NCBI GenBank assembly: GCA_964373855.1
Contig: CAYJWL010000005.1
Location: 1-44,169 of the forward strand
Source: CAYJWL01 sp964373855
GTDB lineage: Bacteria > Patescibacteriota > Andersenbacteria > UBA10190
Direction of reading: 5' to 3'
Length of the DNA stretch: 44,169 bases
The stretch's first letter is position 1. Each line of letters begins with the position of its first letter. The notes beneath the pieces were generated by a model, which ran no database searches, had not been told where the DNA came from, and saw only the letters and a program-made list of their open reading frames with translations. Positions 16,104 to 23,988 of the stretch are shown here, piece by piece. The position numbers and the translations under genes were made by a program.

Positions 16104-17213
16104 ATGCCGGCGTTAATCACTATTCAAATTGTTGGCTGGAACAGCGCACAGCCCCTGCGAGATGGAGTACATATACTAGCCGCCATTCCGCGAGATCAGG
16201 CAATCATCCGTTATATAGACAATGCTTCGATCGATGACTCTGTGGTCATCGTCCGTCAATACCTGCCGCTCGCAGAGATTATTGAAAACAAAGAGAATAT
16301 TGGGTTTGCTGCCGCTCACAATCTCGGCTTTTCAAAATGTACGACACCATATGTGCTGATGCACGATCCTGATGTTCAGCTTAATTGGGCCGGCATCAGA
16401 GGGCTTCTCAAGGCATTCGATGATCCTAAGATTGCCGCAGTTCAGGGAAAGCTTATGCGAGTTGAACCTCATAATGTAATCGATTCAGCAGGAATAGTTC
16501 TTACACTTGCTCTCAATGGGAAAGAAAGGGGAGCGGGGGAAATAGATACAGGACAATATGACGGGGCTGCTGCATTGATAGCTGTCACCGGGGCGTGTGG
16601 ACTATACAGACTATCAGCGATCAAAGGCATTGCTCATAAACAGGACAAGTGGGTGGCTCGGCAGCCCCTCGACCGTGAGCTCGGGGTCGAACGGTGGGCC
16701 ACCCAGCCTGAACGCCCCGCACCGAAGCAGAGCTGGGTACGGGGTAAAAATTCCGATGAGTTTAAGACAGGCCTGCCCCGTACCGATGCGAAACATCTGG
16801 TGCGGGGACCCGCTGGGCTTGAGGTATTTGATAATGATTTCTTTGCCTACAAAGAAGATGTGGATCTGGGCTGGCGGCTAAAGCGAGCTGGCTGGAAATC
16901 TGTCTATCTGCCAATTGCCATGGGAACTCATGCGCGCACCCTCGGCGCGCGGGGCATTATGAACTGGGGGATAAACCCAAAATATATTTACAACCGGTTG
17001 CGCAGCCCGCGCACTCGCTATTCGCTTCGCAACTACGTCTGGATGCTCGCCAAGAATGTTACCTGGCAGCAGGCGCTGGTCCATGGGCCGTTTTTTCTGA
17101 TCCGCTTGTTATCATTCTTCTTGCTCTCGATGACCTATATACCGCTGGCGCGGGTGTGGTGGGAAACACTGCGAGTATTACCGCACATGATGAGCAAGCG
17201 CGCACATATATAA
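16104..17213 (+). CDS. Glycosyltransferase family 2 with a repeat-derived in-frame insertion
   Basis: 369 residues. GT2 features: ITIQIVGWNSAQPL at the start, IDNASIDDSVVIVRQYL, NIGFAAAHNLGF, VLMHDPDVQLNW (metal-binding region), AVTGACGLYRLSAIKGI and FFAYKEDVDLGWRLKRAGW. A C-terminal hydrophobic segment (FFLIRLLSFFLLSMTYIPLA) probably anchors it. Residues about 183-235, between the GACGLYR and FFAYKEDVD motifs, are an unrelated insert rich in Arg, Pro and Gly; at the DNA level it is two back-to-back palindromes (16650-16807). Family members have only about ten residues here. The start is five bases after the MITE. Confidence 0.85.
   Translation: MPALITIQIVGWNSAQPLRDGVHILAAIPRDQAIIRYIDNASIDDSVVIVRQYLPLAEIIENKENIGFAAAHNLGFSKCTTPYVLMHDPDVQLNWAGIRGLLKAFDDPKIAAVQGKLMRVEPHNVIDSAGIVLTLALNGKERGAGEIDTGQYDGAAALIAVTGACGLYRLSAIKGIAHKQDKWVARQPLDRELGVERWATQPERPAPKQSWVRGKNSDEFKTGLPRTDAKHLVRGPAGLEVFDNDFFAYKEDVDLGWRLKRAGWKSVYLPIAMGTHARTLGARGIMNWGINPKYIYNRLRSPRTRYSLRNYVWMLAKNVTWQQALVHGPFFLIRLLSFFLLSMTYIPLARVWWETLRVLPHMMSKRAHI
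16650..16807. repeat. Double-palindrome element inserted in frame in a GT2 gene
   Basis: Hairpin A: TGGGTGG (16650-16656) with CCACCCA (16699-16705), enclosing CTCGACC with GGTCGA. Hairpin B: CCCCGCACC (16715-16723) with GGTGCGGGG (16799-16807), enclosing GTACGGGG with CCCCGTAC. The open frame passes through all of it. Similar in style to the in-frame family 1 copies, but no second copy of this sequence is in the window. Confidence 0.65.
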
Positions 17214-17227
17214 TTTGGACGTTATTA

Positions 17228-17255
17228 CCCCTCGACATATCGATATGTCGAGGGG
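17228..17255. repeat. Perfect 28-bp palindrome
   Basis: CCCCTCGACATATC followed by its exact reverse complement GATATGTCGAGGGG, 15 bases after the GT2 stop. No T-run follows on either strand, so it is not a standard terminator. The rest of 17256-17447 holds a direct repeat of CAACCTCAAAC (near 17307 and 17325) and no gene. Confidence 0.8.
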
Positions 17256-17447
17256 ATACCTGATTTAGCTGGGAAAATCCAGAAGGTGTCTCGTGGCCAC
17301 AGACAACCTCAAACTTGAAAAGGCAACCTCAAACCAGAAGGGTATTTAGCCGACAGGGCAGAACCACAGTTGTGCCAATCAGGATTCTGCTGTAGTATCA
17401 GTTGGTTCTGTAATTACCAGATACTAATCGAGAGAAGCTAAGAGATT

Positions 17448-18254
17448 ATGAAGCTAAGTATAATCATCGTTAATTACAACTCCGGCGCGGTCACAAAATC
17501 GCTGCTGGAATCCCTGCTGTCGCAAAAGTTGCCGGCTAAGACAGAGATTATTGTCGTTGATAACAATTCAACAGATGAAAGTGTGTCTTTTCTGCGCTCT
17601 GATTTTCCAGAAGTTACCGTCATTGATAACAAGGAAAACGTTGGCTTGGCCGCAGGAGTCAATGTGGGCCTGGCGGCAGCCAAGGGGGTGTATTGTCTTA
17701 TTTTGAATCCTGATATTATCGCGCTGCCTGATGCCATTGCCCGGCTCGTACATTTTATGGACAACCATAGTGATGTAGGAATGGCCGGGGGAAAACTAAT
17801 TTCACCAAACGGCAAATTGCAGCATTCGTGCTATCGTTTTTACTCGCTCATGACAATTATTTACCGGCGTACTCCTTTAGGCCGATCCAGTAAGGGCAAA
17901 AAAGAAAATGCGCGATTCCTCATGAAGGACTTTAATCACCAATCGATTAAAGACGTGGACTGGCTGATGGGAGCTTGTCTCATGGTCCGGAATGCGGCCG
18001 TAAAAGATGTTGGAGGCATGGACGAACGCTACTTCTTATATTTTGAAGATGTTGATTGGTGCCGCCGGATGTGGCTGGCTGGCTGGCGGGTCGTGTATAT
18101 GCCCCAGGCGGTTTTTTCTCATTTTTACCAGCAAAGCAGCCGGCAGGATCAACTCCTTGGAATTATCACCAGCCCGCTGACACGGGAGCATATAAAATCA
18201 GCTAGTAAATATTTCATGAAATTTCGGGGACAACCCGTGCCCACGCACAAGTAA
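17448..18254 (+). CDS. Glycosyltransferase family 2, rhamnosyltransferase-like
   Basis: 268 residues, compact GT2 of the WbbL type. MKLSIIIVNYNSGAVTKSLL, IIVVDNNSTDESVSFL, NKENVGLAAGVNVGL, LILNPDIIALPDAI, DVDWLMGACLMVRNAAV, FLYFEDVDWCRRMWLAGW. No insertions, so it shows what the two repeat-bearing GT2 genes (9088, 16104) look like without inserts. No membrane helix. Last gene of the polysaccharide region; scpA starts about 100 bases on. Confidence 0.88.
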   Translation: MKLSIIIVNYNSGAVTKSLLESLLSQKLPAKTEIIVVDNNSTDESVSFLRSDFPEVTVIDNKENVGLAAGVNVGLAAAKGVYCLILNPDIIALPDAIARLVHFMDNHSDVGMAGGKLISPNGKLQHSCYRFYSLMTIIYRRTPLGRSSKGKKENARFLMKDFNHQSIKDVDWLMGACLMVRNAAVKDVGGMDERYFLYFEDVDWCRRMWLAGWRVVYMPQAVFSHFYQQSSRQDQLLGIITSPLTREHIKSASKYFMKFRGQPVPTHK

Positions 18255-18356
18255 GGCCGCTTTGGCAGCGTGGATCGCGACGGCAATTCCTCACGAAGAG
18301 ACGCCATCAGACCGTCTATGATAGATTTTATTTGATAGAGCGACTATTCTATCTTC

Positions 18357-19070
18357 ATGACTTCAGCGCTGCCTTCAGTCAAGCTCGACAATTTTGAGGG
18401 ACCATTTGATCTCCTTCTCGAGCTGGCACGCAAGCGAAAACTTGATCTGTCAGCTATTTCGCTGCATACGATCACCGATGATTTTCTGCAATATGTTCAG
18501 CAGCAGGAAATACAACCCGAGGTACAGGGGGATTTTTTAGTTGTCGCCTCCACTCTTCTGCTCCTAAAAGTTCAGCAGCTTTTACCATCCCTAAGCGAAG
18601 AAGAGGAAGAGGAAATCGCACACTTGACTGAATACGTTCGTCTTTATCAAATATACCGTGAGCAGGCTAAAATTATGCTGGATAGGTGGGACACGATCAG
18701 GTTATTGCCGGCAAATTTTTGGGCGGAAGGAAGGTACCGCATGCTGCAGCCAATGTCATTTCCTGATTGCTCACCACAAATACTGGCTAATGCTCTGGCC
18801 AGTGTTTTCCAAAAGATTCCGCATCCCCGTTACCTCCCCGCGCGGCTGAAGAACGCCGGCCGAACTCTGGAAGAGTGCCTGACCCTTTTCCTTGATCGTT
18901 TGCGCCGCGTCAAGAAACTCATTTTTCAAGATTCAGTTAAAGGCAGAAGTCGCCAAGAGGCAGCTATCTCTTTTTTGGCAGTTCTCGAGCTGGCACGGAA
19001 AAAAGAAGTGATATTACAACAGGCCACACCTTTTGAAAATATCGAGGTGCATCGGGCTCCGTCGGAGTAA
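18357..19070 (+). CDS. scpA: Segregation and condensation protein A
   Basis: 237 residues. VKLDNFEGPFDLLLELARKRKLDLSAISLHTITDDFLQY is the N-terminal ScpA signature (FEGPLDLLL.LI). An Asp/Glu-rich linker (LSEEEEEEIA) is in the middle and a C-terminal winged helix covers the last 70 residues (RSRQEAAISFLAVLELARKKEV). ScpA is the kleisin that bridges SMC heads. It is immediately followed by scpB (6-base gap), the usual pairing; smc itself is not in the window. A small hairpin GATAGA/TCTATC overlaps the region just before the ATG. Confidence 0.93.
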   Translation: MTSALPSVKLDNFEGPFDLLLELARKRKLDLSAISLHTITDDFLQYVQQQEIQPEVQGDFLVVASTLLLLKVQQLLPSLSEEEEEEIAHLTEYVRLYQIYREQAKIMLDRWDTIRLLPANFWAEGRYRMLQPMSFPDCSPQILANALASVFQKIPHPRYLPARLKNAGRTLEECLTLFLDRLRRVKKLIFQDSVKGRSRQEAAISFLAVLELARKKEVILQQATPFENIEVHRAPSE

Positions 19071-19076
19071 TCTACT

Positions 19077-19631
19077 GTGGCCATGACCAAAGACAAGGCA
19101 ACGGGCACGCCGTCACAGAAAATTGAAGCTCTGCTGTTTGTCGCTGGCGAGGCAGTTGCAAAAAAAGAATTGGCTAAACTGCTTAATGAACCGGTAGAAA
19201 AAATTGATGACTATCTGCTCGAACTTGAAGATGCCTTGCACGACCGTGGTCTGGCGCTGGTGCGGACGGCAAACCGCATACAGTTGGTTACCAGCCCACA
19301 CGTGGCTACTTTCCTCGCGCAGTATTCGGTTTATGATGCCAGGCCCTTAACACGGGCAGCGTCGGAAACATTAGCGCTGGTAGCATACCGGGGGCCAATA
19401 TCACGGTATGACATTGATACGATCAGAGGGGTTGATTCCCGAAGCATGCTGCGCCAGTTGCTGCGGCGCGGACTGGTTTACCAGATTCGCAGCGGCGGAC
19501 AAACGCCGTTATATGATATTAGCGATGAATTTCTGCTGCACGTGGGTCTGACACGGCGTGAGCAGTTGCCTCAATTTTCCGAGTTATCAAACAACAGCAC
19601 AGTTGACCAGCTATTGCAGTCATCAGAATGA
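19077..19631 (+). CDS. scpB: Segregation and condensation protein B
   Basis: 184 residues. Paired winged-helix protein: KIEALLFVAGEAVAKKELAKLL, ALVRTANRIQLVTSP, and TLALVAYRGPISRYDIDTIRGVDS, the most conserved ScpB stretch, then LLRRGLVYQ. GTG at 19077 is preferred over ATG 19083 because GGAG at 19064-19067 is spaced 9 bases from it. ScpB binds ScpA and with SMC forms the condensin complex for chromosome segregation. Co-transcribed with scpA and probably with the carboxypeptidase that follows after 12 bases. Confidence 0.92.
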   Translation: MAMTKDKATGTPSQKIEALLFVAGEAVAKKELAKLLNEPVEKIDDYLLELEDALHDRGLALVRTANRIQLVTSPHVATFLAQYSVYDARPLTRAASETLALVAYRGPISRYDIDTIRGVDSRSMLRQLLRRGLVYQIRSGGQTPLYDISDEFLLHVGLTRREQLPQFSELSNNSTVDQLLQSSE

Positions 19632-19643
19632 GGTAGTATCGCT

Positions 19644-20528
19644 ATGACCTTAATTGAGCTTGTCGCGGTCAGCCTCGGCTGCATTCTTATCCAGCAACCG
19701 CTGGATGTTTGTGTTGGTACTAACATATCCTCGGCCGCCGCTCCCGCCCGGCCTTCGGCGCCGACTTTCACCGGCGATTCGCTTGATGTGCTTGTTTCTG
19801 CCCAGTCGGTATTCGCCTGGGATGTAAAGAGTGGCACTGTTCTGTATGAAAAAAACGCCGATCAGGAGCGACCGGTGGCATCATTGAGCAAGCTGGCGTC
19901 GGCTTTAGCCGTGCGCAGTCTGCTTAGTTTGAATCAGACAGTTATAATCCCCATTGAAGCAGCCAAAGCGCAGCGAATGGGTGCACACATTAAATTGCCA
20001 ATCGGCCAGCACGCTTCAGTGCAGGATCTCTTAGCCGCCGCTATGTCAGCTTCGGCCAACGATGCCATGGTCTCCCTGGCAGTAGCCGCTAAAGGATCTG
20101 AGGATGCCTTCGCACAGTTTGCCAATGAGCATGCCCGTCAGCTTGGATTGGAGCACACGGTGGTTGCCAATGCCACCGGCCTAGAGGGAGGAACCCAACA
20201 TTCAACCGCCCGAGAAGTAAGTACGTTATTACAACTGGCCTACCGCGATGCCCCGCTTCGGCTAATGTTGTCGCAGAAGACAGGCACAGTTACTACGACG
20301 GAAGAGACGGTGCGCTTCTTTAAATCAACAAACGAGCTGCTAGGAACGTACTTGCCCATACTGGCAGCCAAGACAGGATACACCGTAGAGGCTGGGCAGA
20401 ACCTGGCAATAATAACCCTAGGCAAGCAGGGGCAGCAGATTGGAGTGGTGGCGTTGGGAAGCGATCAGCGCTTTCAAGACGTAAAAGTGCTGGCGGAATG
20501 GATAGGGCGCAATTACACCTGGCCGTAG
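19644..20528 (+). CDS. D-alanyl-D-alanine carboxypeptidase (peptidase S11, PBP5/DacA-like)
   Basis: 294 residues with a hydrophobic N-terminus (possible signal/anchor, residues 3-20). All three penicillin-binding motifs are present: S80-L-S-K83, S137-A-N139 (AMSASANDA) and K253-T-G255 (AAKTGYT). This enzyme removes the terminal D-Ala of peptidoglycan stem peptides outside the membrane. The C-terminal beta domain and amphipathic anchor of E. coli PBP5 (about 400 residues) are missing, so it is a minimal S11 enzyme. Start preceded by GAGG with 10-base spacing. Confidence 0.9.
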   Translation: MTLIELVAVSLGCILIQQPLDVCVGTNISSAAAPARPSAPTFTGDSLDVLVSAQSVFAWDVKSGTVLYEKNADQERPVASLSKLASALAVRSLLSLNQTVIIPIEAAKAQRMGAHIKLPIGQHASVQDLLAAAMSASANDAMVSLAVAAKGSEDAFAQFANEHARQLGLEHTVVANATGLEGGTQHSTAREVSTLLQLAYRDAPLRLMLSQKTGTVTTTEETVRFFKSTNELLGTYLPILAAKTGYTVEAGQNLAIITLGKQGQQIGVVALGSDQRFQDVKVLAEWIGRNYTWP

Positions 20529-20590
20529 TGAGGTTGTAGGGGGTAGGGGGTAGCGGTTAAAATTCAATTGGAATACCCTTTGTTCTTAAA

Positions 20591-20636
20591 CTACCTTTAG
20601 TACACACCCTACTACCTACTAACTACTCACTCTATT
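20591..20636. repeat. Low-complexity repeat before mraY
   Basis: Run of CTACC/CTACT/ACTACT units ending one base before the mraY ATG; with the GTAGGGGGTAGGGGG run at 20533-20552 it forms a weak inverted repeat. Confidence 0.5.
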
Positions 20637-20637
20637 T

Positions 20638-21705
20638 ATGATTCGTTTTGGCGATCCGGAGCTTGTTATAAATGTCACCCGTATTTTCGGTATGGCGACG
20701 CTAACTTTTTTGGTGGCTTTGGCTTTAACCCCGGCATTGATGCAGCAGCTCAATAAATTCCACTTTGTGAAAAGCATTCGGAACGATGGATTCACACCTA
20801 TTTACTCAAGACTTCATCTGAAAAAAACCGGAACGCCGGTGGGCGGCGGTATCATAATTTGGCTGACAGTCACTTTATTAGCGCTAATTTTTTGGCTGCT
20901 CCATATAGCATTTTCTTCCAGTATCACAAGCGCGCTCAATTTTCTATCTCGGCCGCAAACCTTGCTCCCCCTGGGCGCCTTAGTTGCCTCCGCCATTGTC
21001 GGCCTGATTGATGATTTTTTAAATGTGCGGAAAATTGGGCCAAGCGGCGGCGGTCTCCGCATGAGACAGCGGCTAATGCTATACTTTGTTGTGGCTGCCT
21101 TTGGCGCCTGGTGGTTTTACTCAAAACTTGAATGGAGCATTATTCACGTACCAGGTATAGGAGATTTTGAAATCGGGTGGTGGTATGTTCCGCTATTCCT
21201 GCTCGTGATTGTAGCCACGGCATTCTCTGTTAACGAAGCCGATGGCTTGGACGGATTAGCAGGCGGAATTGTTTTGCTCTGCTTTGGCGCATACACTGCT
21301 TTGGCCTTTGCCATCGGCCGGGTGGAGTTGGCCATGTTTTGCGCGGCCATTGTCGGTGGCATCTTGGCCTTCTTGTGGAATAATGTCTATCCGGCGAAAT
21401 TTTTTATGGGGGATACTGGCGCCATGAGTCTGGGCACAACCCTCGGCGTCATTGCCATGCTGACGAACTCCGCCCTCGTTTTACCGATTATTGCTTTTCC
21501 GCTGGTAGCAGAGTCTGGCTCCGTTATTATCCAACTGCTCTCGAAGAAATATCTCGGGAAAAAAGTTTTCTTATCAACGCCGATTCATCACCATTTTGAA
21601 GCTTTAGGCTGGCCGGAAACGCAAGTCACCATGCGCTTCTGGATTATCAGTGCTGTCGCTGCTAGCACCGGCCTTGTCATCGGGTTATTAGGCATGGGCA
21701 ACTGA
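20638..21705 (+). CDS. mraY: Phospho-N-acetylmuramoyl-pentapeptide-transferase
   Basis: 355 residues, about ten membrane helices. Family motifs: GGGIIIWLTV near residue 73, GLIDDFLNV (Asp-Asp of the active site), NEADGLDGLAGG, FMGDTGAMSLGT and TPIHHHFEALGWPE with the HHH motif. MraY transfers phospho-MurNAc-pentapeptide from UDP to undecaprenyl phosphate, giving lipid I. First gene of the + strand wall run; the next gene, murD, starts 576 bases later across the candidate RNA gene. Confidence 0.97.
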   Translation: MIRFGDPELVINVTRIFGMATLTFLVALALTPALMQQLNKFHFVKSIRNDGFTPIYSRLHLKKTGTPVGGGIIIWLTVTLLALIFWLLHIAFSSSITSALNFLSRPQTLLPLGALVASAIVGLIDDFLNVRKIGPSGGGLRMRQRLMLYFVVAAFGAWWFYSKLEWSIIHVPGIGDFEIGWWYVPLFLLVIVATAFSVNEADGLDGLAGGIVLLCFGAYTALAFAIGRVELAMFCAAIVGGILAFLWNNVYPAKFFMGDTGAMSLGTTLGVIAMLTNSALVLPIIAFPLVAESGSVIIQLLSKKYLGKKVFLSTPIHHHFEALGWPETQVTMRFWIISAVAASTGLVIGLLGMGN

Positions 21706-21712
21706 TGAGGGA

Positions 21713-21730
21713 GTAGGTTGCCCGCCAATT
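21713..21730 (-). repeat. Dispersed repeat family 1, end fragment
   Basis: GTAGGTTGCCCGCCAATT is the reverse complement of the right end (AACTGGCGGGCAACCTA) of the family 1 copies at 6394 and 32291. The rest of the element is missing here. Confidence 0.5.
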
Positions 21731-21774
21731 CAAGGGAGTAGATTGGCCAATACCTCTACTGCCAAGCCACTCGC

Positions 21775-21810
21775 AAAAAAGAAAACCCCGGACATTCCTG
21801 CCTCCGGGGT
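21775..21810 (-). terminator. Intrinsic terminator on the - strand with no annotated gene feeding it
   Basis: Stem ACCCCGG (21785-21791) with CCGGGGT (21804-21810). On the - strand the stem is followed by a U-rich tract TTTCTTTTTT (21784-21775). No T-run on the + strand. The genes on both sides are + strand, so the terminator needs another transcript. Confidence 0.75.
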
Positions 21811-22207
21811 CGATAAGAAAGTGCGCGTGGCTGTGCCAGACCCGAGGCGTTGGGAATTCGCATGCTTACCTTTTCTGGCTCGATTGAGCATTACTAAGTC
21901 CAACCTGATTGCTCGATTTTTTAATGTCCAAATATGCATAGACAGTCGCCAGTCAATAGGCCGGAGCAGCTCGCCGAGGTGCGAGCTTGCATATTAGCCT
22001 TTCTCTAACACCTGCCTCCGTGAAAGGTGCAAGGGTATCTGCAAGCATGCATGTTCATATCATTTCCTGCTTTACATTTGGCCAGCGGACTGCAAGCAGA
22101 CAGGTATTGCTTCCGACATGAAAGCTCACCTGAAACATGCATCTTTGCACAGCGGGACCCTTGTCCCCCTCGGAGCCTCTATTCCTCCTTCCACGCGCAC
22201 AAGAACA
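21775..22207 (-). ncRNA. Candidate structured noncoding RNA, about 380-430 nt, unassigned
   Basis: The - strand of the mraY-murD gap has the layout of an RNA gene. A consensus -35 and plausible -10 (22242-22214) predict a start near 22207. A perfect 10-bp helix closes the molecule: GTGCGCGTGG (22200-22191 on the - strand) pairs with CCACGCGCAC (21830-21821), 380 nt apart end to end. Internal hairpins include AGCTCGC/GCGAGCT (21987-21968), GCCAGA/TCTGGC (21879-21835), GGGAC/GTCCC (22167-22154) and GAGCA/TGCTC (21914-21886). An intrinsic terminator follows ten bases after the closing helix. Short frames here run through the terminator and are not convincing. Length and closing helix recall RNase P RNA, but the GAGGAAAGTCC and ACAGAA-type conserved blocks were not found. 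Also not tmRNA (no tRNA-like ends) and too long for 6S or SRP RNA. Seen: helices and terminator. Inferred: transcription and function. Confidence 0.5.
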
Positions 22208-22213
22208 ATTTCT

Positions 22214-22242
22214 ACCTTACCGGCGGCATTGATACCTGTCAA
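22214..22242 (-). promoter_or_regulatory. Promoter for the candidate ncRNA
   Basis: TTGACA at 22242-22237, 17-base spacer, TAAGGT at 22219-22214 (T1, A2 and T6 of the -10 consensus match). It points into the structured region and predicts a start about seven bases before the closing helix. Confidence 0.45.
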
Positions 22243-22281
22243 TCTTCGACATGCTAAGTTGGCCTATAGTACTCTTCTGTT

Positions 22282-23706
22282 ATGTCTCGTACAGATTACA
22301 AATTACCAATGACCGATTACTCGCTCTTGCGCGGCAAGCGAGTAACAGTTATGGGCCTTGGGCTGCACGGCGGGGCACTGGGCACAATCACATGGCTGCA
22401 TGAGCAGGGTGCAAAGATTACCGTAACTGACCTGAAAACCTCCGAACAGCTTGCCGCAAGCATTAGTAAACTGAAACCGTTTACCGACGTACAGCTGGTT
22501 CTTGGGAAACACAGAGATGAGGATTTTTCCAAGGCAGATTTGGTTATACGAAATCCGGCCGTTCCCAAAAACTCGGAATATCTCAAGATCGCGCACTCGG
22601 CTGGAGTACCAGTTGCCATGGATAGCAGCTTATTTTTTCAGTACAGCCCCAGCACTGACATCATCGGCGTAACGGGTTCAAAAGGGAAAACCACAACTGC
22701 CACCGCTATTGCCACGGTTCTTAAAGTTCATAACCCGGCCACGGTTGCAGTCGGAATTGATGGCATCTCACCGCTGGGCAGTCTCAAGCAGATTCAACCA
22801 AATGCCCCCGTAGTATTTGAACTTTCCAGTTGGCGGCTCGAGGCGCTGGGCGAACGTAGCCTAAGCCCCAATACAGCAATCGTGACATCGATCTATCATG
22901 AGCATCTGAATACGTATGAAACATTTGAAGATTACGTAGACACCAAAAAAATGATCTGGCGCTACCAGCGCCCGGACGGGATTACAATTCTCAACTGGGA
23001 TGATCCGATCATCCGTACCTGGTCTCAAGACATATACTCTAAACTGTATTGGTATAGCCTGCAGACAGTGCCGGAGGCAGACGGAATATGTATCGAGAAT
23101 TCCGCGATTCGCGTCCGCGTTGCCGGCAAGACTTGGGACCTGTTCTCGGCTGATGCACTGCCGTACCAGGCAGACCATGAGCGGCGAAACTTGCTGCCGG
23201 CGATTTTAATAGGTGTGTTGAAGGGAATGAAACAGGCAGGCATTGAGCGCGCCATCAGGAAAATTGGGCGATTGCCTCACCGTCTTGAGCCGGTACGTGA
23301 ATTAGATGATGTTACCTACATCAATGACTCAACGGCCACCATGCCCGATGCCACTATCGCCGCGCTGCGGTCACTGGCGGGAAAGCCGCTTATTCTCATT
23401 CTCGGCGGTAGCGACAAACGGCTGCAATTTGCAGAGCTGGCCGAGGAGATTGGCCAAGCCGACATTCGTTCACTCATCTGGCTGCCGGGAACTGCAACGG
23501 AACGCATGCAGGCACTTATTGGTCCAAAAACCAGGGCGGCGCAGTACTGGGCGCAAAGCATGATTGAGGCTGTGCACAAAGCGCATGATGAAGCCAAGGC
23601 CGGGGATACGGTACTGCTCTCACCCGGCGCTACAGGCTTCGGTTTGTTTCAGCACGAATTCGACAGAGGAGAAAAATTCCGATCCGCTGTGGAGCAACTC
23701 GCCTAG
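22282..23706 (+). CDS. murD: UDP-N-acetylmuramoyl-L-alanine--D-glutamate ligase
   Basis: 474 residues. N-terminal Rossmann-like domain KRVTVMGLGLHGGALGTI, P-loop VIGVTGSKGKTTTATAIA, FELSSWRLEAL, the IYHEHLNTY segment, and C-terminal YINDSTATMPDATIAALRSL and LILGGSDKRLQF, all as in MurD. It adds D-Glu to UDP-MurNAc-L-Ala in the cytoplasm. The first nine residues (MSRTDYKLP) derive from a low-complexity repeat; ATG 22309 (MTDYSLLRGKR) is an equally plausible start. Second gene of the wall run. Confidence 0.93.
   Translation: MSRTDYKLPMTDYSLLRGKRVTVMGLGLHGGALGTITWLHEQGAKITVTDLKTSEQLAASISKLKPFTDVQLVLGKHRDEDFSKADLVIRNPAVPKNSEYLKIAHSAGVPVAMDSSLFFQYSPSTDIIGVTGSKGKTTTATAIATVLKVHNPATVAVGIDGISPLGSLKQIQPNAPVVFELSSWRLEALGERSLSPNTAIVTSIYHEHLNTYETFEDYVDTKKMIWRYQRPDGITILNWDDPIIRTWSQDIYSKLYWYSLQTVPEADGICIENSAIRVRVAGKTWDLFSADALPYQADHERRNLLPAILIGVLKGMKQAGIERAIRKIGRLPHRLEPVRELDDVTYINDSTATMPDATIAALRSLAGKPLILILGGSDKRLQFAELAEEIGQADIRSLIWLPGTATERMQALIGPKTRAAQYWAQSMIEAVHKAHDEAKAGDTVLLSPGATGFGLFQHEFDRGEKFRSAVEQLA
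22293..22320. repeat. Low-complexity repeat at the 5' end of murD
   Basis: CAGATTACAAATTACCAATGACCGATTAC, encoding TDYKLPMTDY. Same type as 11319 and 25158. Confidence 0.7.
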
Positions 23707-23717
23707 CAAATATCCAA

Positions 23718-23817
23718 CCCGCCAACTATCGTTCGGCTTCGTGCTTGGAGAGCGGGGAGCAGATGGCGCGGCAGAGGGAGTCCCGCGCCGAGTAGAATTA
23801 CGAACAGAACGAGCGGG
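23718..23817. repeat. Nested inverted repeat between murD and ftsW
   Basis: GGCGCGG (23765-23771) pairs with CCGCGCC (23782-23789 region), and outer arms CCCGC...CGTTC (23718-23733) pair imperfectly with GAACG...GCGGG (23807-23817). Adjacent to the family 2 copy. Nothing coding. Confidence 0.45.
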
Positions 23818-23832
23818 AAGTCAGACGAAACT

Positions 23833-23940
23833 GCTTTTGACCCGTTCGACGGCGCCACACTTCGACCCAGGCAACAGGTTCAGGGTCAAATCCGAGCAAG
23901 CTTTGGCCTGAAAGGCCTAAGTGAGTCGAAGATGGACAAG
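23833..23940. repeat. Dispersed repeat family 2, copy 2
   Basis: CTTTTGACCCGTTCGACGGC at the left, GGGTCAAATCCGAGCAAGC, CTTTGGCCTGAAAGGCC and GTGAGTCGAAGATGGACAAG at the right, matching 11529-11692 with a shorter middle. Its last ATG (23932) opens in frame with ftsW, which is why the longest ftsW frame starts inside the repeat. Confidence 0.78.
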
Positions 23941-23958
23941 CCTGAACCTCTGTTTTTC

Positions 23959-23988
23959 ATTTTTCGCTTTACGCCTTACGCTTCTGTC
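23959..23988. repeat. Low-complexity TTTACGCTT-type repeat immediately before ftsW
   Basis: ATTTTTCGCTTTACGCCTTACGCTT, ending just before ATG 23989. Nearly the same sequence stands before the PEGA-protein gene (42671-42702, - strand) and a shorter form before 35178. Confidence 0.6.

Noticed and set aside
21730..21939. Possible 69-residue - strand gene in the same gap
   Set aside because: It reads through the terminator and its T-run into a dispersed repeat; composition looks random.
21743..21997. Possible 84-residue + strand gene in the mraY-murD gap
   Set aside because: It crosses the terminator hairpin and the closing helix of the candidate RNA, has no recognisable motif and no ribosome-binding site.
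21775..22207. RNase P RNA, tmRNA, SRP RNA or group I intron as identity of the candidate RNA
   Set aside because: The conserved blocks of these families (for RNase P, GAGGAAAGTCC near the 5' end and the ACAGAA block near the 3' end; for tmRNA, tRNA-like ends) were not found. RNase P remains the first thing to test because of length and closing helix.
23932..23988. FtsW start at 23932
   Set aside because: The extra residues are encoded by a dispersed repeat and a low-complexity run; the ATG at 23989 gives a normal N-terminus.
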